A DNA stretch of 36,293 nt, taken from NCBI GenBank assembly GCA_003235365.1, contig QJWJ01000426.1, positions 1 through 36,293 on the forward strand, given 5' to 3'. The notes under the pieces are model-generated. The model was not told the origin of the DNA, searched no databases, and was given only the letters and a program-made list of their open reading frames with translations. Made by a program: the position numbers and the translations under genes. Below are positions 33,018-36,293 of the stretch, piece after piece. Source of the DNA: Deltaproteobacteria bacterium. Lineage in GTDB: Bacteria > Myxococcota_A > Polyangia > Polyangiales > Polyangiaceae. The stretch's first letter is position 1. Every line of letters begins with the position of its first letter.

Positions 33018-34640
33018 ATGAGCGATCTTGGTTCATTGCTGGCCAGTGACGAACTGCTGCTCCTGTTCGTCGTCATCCTGCTGGGGCTTCTGCTCGGACG
33101 GGTCGAATATCGCGGTGTGAAGTTGGGCATGGCCGGCGTGCTGTTTGCGGGCCTCGGATTGAGTGCCTGGTACCGGCCCTCCGCCGAGCTCGTGATCGCG
33201 CCGGAGCTCAAGGAATTCGGGCTCGTGTTGTTCGTCTATTGCGTTGGTTTGACGAGCGGCCCCGGGTTCTTTTCAGCGTGGAAGCGAGGGGGGCTGAAGA
33301 TGAACGTTGCCGTCGGCACTGCATTGCTGTGTGCAGCGGCGGTAGCGTGGTTTGGCGGAAAGCTGTTTGGATTGGGGCCGGGTCACATCGCAGGCGTGTT
33401 TTGTGGTGCATTGACCAATACGCCCGCTCTCGGCGCGGCAACCGAGCGTGTGGCGGGAAGCAGCATCGAGTCACACCCCGCGCTCGGCTACTCGTTGACC
33501 TACCCGTTCGGCGTTTTGGGTGCGCTATTGCTCGCCCGGGGCTTGGTCAAGCTCAACCGTACCGACCTGGATGCCGAACTTGCTGGACAAGGGTCTCAGG
33601 CGCCGCCGATTGAATCGGCGAGTGTCGTCGTCACGAATTCTCGGGTGGTCGGGCACTCGATAGGCGAGCTGCGGATTCGCGACGAAGTCGGCGTCGTCGT
33701 TTCTCGCGTCAGTCGACGTCGCGATGACCACGTGCCGACGAAGTACACGGTGCTGGAGCGTGGAGACATCGTCACGATCGTCGGCGTCAAGGCCGCCTTG
33801 GACGCCGCCGTCGACTTCTTCGGCAAGCGCGCCGCGGACCACTTGGAACAACGTAGAGATCGCGTCGACATGCGCCGCGTCCTGGTATCGAAGCACGAGT
33901 TGGTAGGCAAAACGTTGGCCCAGTTGGAGCTCGACGTCCGTTTCAACGCTCAAGTCACGCGTCTGCGTCGTGCCGACTTCGATCTCGTGCCATCCGATGA
34001 AATGAAGGTGGAGCTGGGCGATCGATTGCGAGTCGTTGCTCCCGTGGACCGCCTCAAAGCGCTTGCGCGGTATCTCGGGGATTCGGAGCGTGAGCTCGCG
34101 GAGGTCGATCACATCGCGTTGGCGCTGGGGTTGTGCGTCGGCCTGCTCGTCGCGCGCATCCCGTTGCCGGTGTTCGGAACGGAATTGACGCTCGGCAACG
34201 CGGGAGGGCCGTTGTTGGCCGCTCTGGTCTTGGGACGCTTGGGGCGGACGGGGAGCTTCGTGTGGGCCATGCCCTACGAGGCCAATCTCAGTTTCCGTGA
34301 ATTCGGACTGCTACTGTTCCTGTCGGGAGTCGGCGTCAGTGCTGGAGGCAAGCTCGCTGGTGTGATGAATCGTGAAGGGCTACTAATTGTCGCCCTCGGT
34401 GCCATGGTGACACTCGTGGGGACGGGGGTTGCCATTGTCTTCATGCGCCGTTGGGCAGAAGCCGGCGTCGTCGCAACGCTCGGGGCGAGCAGCGGTCTGC
34501 AGACGCAGCCAGCCACGCTGGCCGCGGCGTTCGAACTCTCGAAACGGTCCGAGCAGACCTACGTGGCGTATGCGGTCGTTTACCCCCTGGCGATGATCGG
34601 AAAGATTCTGCTCGCGCAGTTGCTCGCGCTGTTCGCGTGA
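33018..34640 (+). CDS. AspT/YidE/YbjL-type transporter with RCK_C domains
   Basis: The 540-residue membrane protein has the duplicated layout of the aspartate:alanine exchanger family. The first half has about five hydrophobic helices (1-175) with GVFCGALTNTPALGAATERV. The central cytoplasmic part (about 190-360) has two TrkA_C/RCK_C-like domains (VVVTNSRVVGHSIGELRIRDEVGVVVSRV and RVLVSKHELVGKTLAQLELDVRFNAQVTRLRRA). The second half has more helices with the matching LGASSGLQTQPATLAAAF near the end. It probably exchanges amino acids or dicarboxylates; the substrate is unknown. GGAG lies seven bases before the ATG. It stands alone after pckG, and an anaplerotic link is only a guess. Confidence 0.88.
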   Translation: MSDLGSLLASDELLLLFVVILLGLLLGRVEYRGVKLGMAGVLFAGLGLSAWYRPSAELVIAPELKEFGLVLFVYCVGLTSGPGFFSAWKRGGLKMNVAVGTALLCAAAVAWFGGKLFGLGPGHIAGVFCGALTNTPALGAATERVAGSSIESHPALGYSLTYPFGVLGALLLARGLVKLNRTDLDAELAGQGSQAPPIESASVVVTNSRVVGHSIGELRIRDEVGVVVSRVSRRRDDHVPTKYTVLERGDIVTIVGVKAALDAAVDFFGKRAADHLEQRRDRVDMRRVLVSKHELVGKTLAQLELDVRFNAQVTRLRRADFDLVPSDEMKVELGDRLRVVAPVDRLKALARYLGDSERELAEVDHIALALGLCVGLLVARIPLPVFGTELTLGNAGGPLLAALVLGRLGRTGSFVWAMPYEANLSFREFGLLLFLSGVGVSAGGKLAGVMNREGLLIVALGAMVTLVGTGVAIVFMRRWAEAGVVATLGASSGLQTQPATLAAAFELSKRSEQTYVAYAVVYPLAMIGKILLAQLLALFA

Positions 34641-34808
34641 CGGGGCCGGCCGATCGTCAGAGCGACGGCAGATCGCCGTTGCTGTTTCGGTGTCGGGGGC
34701 CCAGATGCGACGGATGGCGGGCATTGATGGTCTTTGCAGTTTGGGCTTGCGGACGGATTTGGTGGGGTTCTGCATCGAATGAGCGTCTCGCGGACCGCGA
34801 ACGCTCAT

Positions 34809-35237
34809 CTAGGGCAACGCCAGTGGGTTGCCTTCGACGATTCGTGGTGGATCCACGGAGAAGTCGCTGTAGCGGAACCACGTGGGCTTGACTCGGATGT
34901 GCTCGATGCCGTTCCAGGCAAGCCGCTCACGACCGTCAGGATGGACTCCGAAGTAACATTCGCGTAGCCGCGTCTGTTCAGCGCCGCGCAGGACGTCCGC
35001 GACGCCGTCGATTTGAACGGTGATCTCTTCGTCCCAACCGATGACCAGCGACACCCGTGATTCTTGGACGATGTTTTGGAACTTGCGCGTCGAGTCGAGC
35101 GTATCGAATACGAACTCGAGCTGGTCGCTGACGGCGAAGCCAACCACCGCGGCCTGAGGAGCACCGCTGGCGGACACGGACGCCTGAACCAGCAAGCGGT
35201 GGCGGCGGACAAATTGCAGGAGTTCTTCTCGAGTCAT
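34809..35237 (-). CDS. Pyridoxamine 5'-phosphate oxidase-family flavin protein
   Basis: The 142-residue product has the split-barrel PNPOx-like fold pattern: LLVQASVSASGAPQAAVVGFAVSDQLEFVFDT, STRKFQNIVQESRVSLVIGWDEE for flavin phosphate contact, then VQIDGVADVLRG and a C-terminal WFRYSDFSVDPPRIVE. It probably binds FMN or F420-like flavin and acts on a small substrate. It is too short for true PdxH. It follows the LysR gene by 35 bases on the same strand and may be its target. Confidence 0.82.
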   Translation of the reverse strand: MTREELLQFVRRHRLLVQASVSASGAPQAAVVGFAVSDQLEFVFDTLDSTRKFQNIVQESRVSLVIGWDEEITVQIDGVADVLRGAEQTRLRECYFGVHPDGRERLAWNGIEHIRVKPTWFRYSDFSVDPPRIVEGNPLALP

Positions 35238-35272
35238 CGATTACGTGTGGGGAGGCAGCAGAACCGTCGTCC

Positions 35273-36262
35273 TCAGACCCGTGCCCCGTTGGCCGCGGGG
35301 CTCTCGAACGATGTGCCACTCACGAATCGCGGCGCGTGCGCCTTGAACGCCTGGGCAAACGCTTCGAATGCCGCCCGTACCTTGGCGGTCCGTTGCAAGT
35401 CGCGATGAGTCAGCAACCATACGGGCGTCGAGCATTGATCAGGCAGCTGCCTGAGGCACACCAGGCTCGGCTCTTCGGCGGCTTGGCAGTGGGGAAGCGG
35501 CGCAATTCCCACGCCGCTGCGTACGGCTCGTAGGACGGTGGTCGCGCAATTGCCGCGCAATACGGCGAGTCGTTGTGGGTATTGGGTTTGCAGCCATCGG
35601 AATGCGGGCTTGTGTTCCACGGCTCTTGGCCAAGAGACCCAACGTTGTGACGGGTTGCCGAGCTCGGTGCCATGCCGTTCGAGATAGCCGGTCGAGGCGT
35701 ACAGTCCAACACCACTTTTGCCAACTCGCCGCCCGACGAGTTGAGACGGGGCAGCGTCCGCGACGCGCACGACGAGGTCGGTTTGGTGGCGGTCTACGTC
35801 GAGCAGGGCGTCGCTGATGTCCAGATTGATGTTGAGGCCCGGGTGTTCTCGAGAAAGCGCCGCGAGCACCGTGCACGACCAGGCGCCGAGAATCTCGGCA
35901 ACACTCACTCGGAGATCGCCTTCGAGGCGTTGGTCTCGTCCACGCACGCGCCGTTGTAGCTCGTCCACTCCGCTGTTGAGTCGTTTGGCGAGCTCCAGGG
36001 TTTCGACGCCCGCCGCGGTCAGTCGCAGACCCTCGGGGTGGCGCTCGAACAGCTTGGCACCGAGCGCGCGCTCCAGTGCGCCGAGGCGTCGAGAGATGGT
36101 GGAGGCGTTGAGCGTTAGTTCCGAACCCGCAGCGCGCATGGAGCCGCTGGCAGCAACGGCGTGGAAGACCTTCAGGTCGTCCCAGCCGATGTCGGTGCAT
36201 CGTCTCGGTGCGTCGTGGTGTTGCGTGTGTGCAATGGGCTGTCGCTGTTTTCGTGGCTGCAT
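35273..36262 (-). CDS. LysR-family transcriptional regulator
   Basis: The 329-residue product has a winged helix-turn-helix at about 28-86 (DDLKVFHAVAASGSMRAAGSELTLNASTISRRLGALERALGAKLFERHPEGL) and an effector-binding domain to the C-terminus. The first 25 residues are His/Arg/Gln-rich and lie outside the family pattern. ATG at 36262 is chosen; GTG at 36271 would add three residues. It lies upstream of and in line with the PNPOx-family gene, so the two may be co-transcribed. The gene is complete within the window; its promoter lies at or past the edge. Confidence 0.88.
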   Translation of the reverse strand: MQPRKQRQPIAHTQHHDAPRRCTDIGWDDLKVFHAVAASGSMRAAGSELTLNASTISRRLGALERALGAKLFERHPEGLRLTAAGVETLELAKRLNSGVDELQRRVRGRDQRLEGDLRVSVAEILGAWSCTVLAALSREHPGLNINLDISDALLDVDRHQTDLVVRVADAAPSQLVGRRVGKSGVGLYASTGYLERHGTELGNPSQRWVSWPRAVEHKPAFRWLQTQYPQRLAVLRGNCATTVLRAVRSGVGIAPLPHCQAAEEPSLVCLRQLPDQCSTPVWLLTHRDLQRTAKVRAAFEAFAQAFKAHAPRFVSGTSFESPAANGARV

Positions 36263-36293
36263 CGTCGACACTCAGTCGAGCATAACATCGGGG

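Overview
The window is GC-rich and gene-dense and looks like chromosome from a myxobacterium-like deltaproteobacterium (Myxococcota). The evidence is the lipoprotein with eight CGDG...CDDGN disulfide repeats, lipoproteins with low-complexity Asp/Thr or Gly/Asp tails, a beta-propeller plus dihaem cytochrome lipoprotein pair, and a complete N-acetylglutaminylglutamine amide (NAGGN) trio. The assignment is inferred from gene content only. No insertion sequence, prophage, CRISPR array or rRNA operon was seen.

Layout. 1-5874: a truncated low-complexity lipoprotein, a D-2-hydroxyacid dehydrogenase, a PDZ plus alpha/beta-hydrolase fusion, a DUF2062 membrane protein and a Cys-rich repeat lipoprotein. 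6023-9612: an NCS2 permease, a biuret-hydrolase-like cysteine hydrolase and a LysR regulator, probably a small amide or purine-like catabolic unit. 9787-11687: two overlapping genes for a propeller lipoprotein and a dihaem c-type cytochrome lipoprotein. 11737-16713: the NAGGN osmolyte operon (asnO, ngg, M42 peptidase). 17147-22450: a four-gene peptide-type ABC importer joined throughout by 4-bp overlaps, with one permease fused to an ATPase.

22715-25861, minus strand, is the most unusual part. It runs: a structured leader with a His-rich small ORF, an HNH endonuclease, about 950 bases of non-coding sequence with tRNA-like modules, a slipin (SPFH/band-7) protein, then an intrinsic terminator. 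One module reads as a circularly permuted tRNA. The T-arm and 3' acceptor strand come first, then two bases, then the 5' acceptor strand, D-arm and 5' side of the anticodon stem. As transcribed it would fold like a tRNA closed at the acceptor end and open at the anticodon, i.e. like a tRNA broken in its anticodon loop. SPFH/band-7 proteins have been linked with RNA-repair systems and a tRNA-like RNA, so this unit may be an RNA-damage response locus. No RtcB ligase lies in the window.

26076-36262: a type II NADH dehydrogenase, a 6-phosphofructokinase with a mixed active-site signature, a secreted hypothetical lipoprotein, GTP-dependent PEP carboxykinase, an AspT/YidE-type transporter with RCK_C domains, a PNPOx-like flavin protein and a second LysR regulator. 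Apart from the slipin/tRNA-like locus, the window reads as ordinary core and accessory metabolism.
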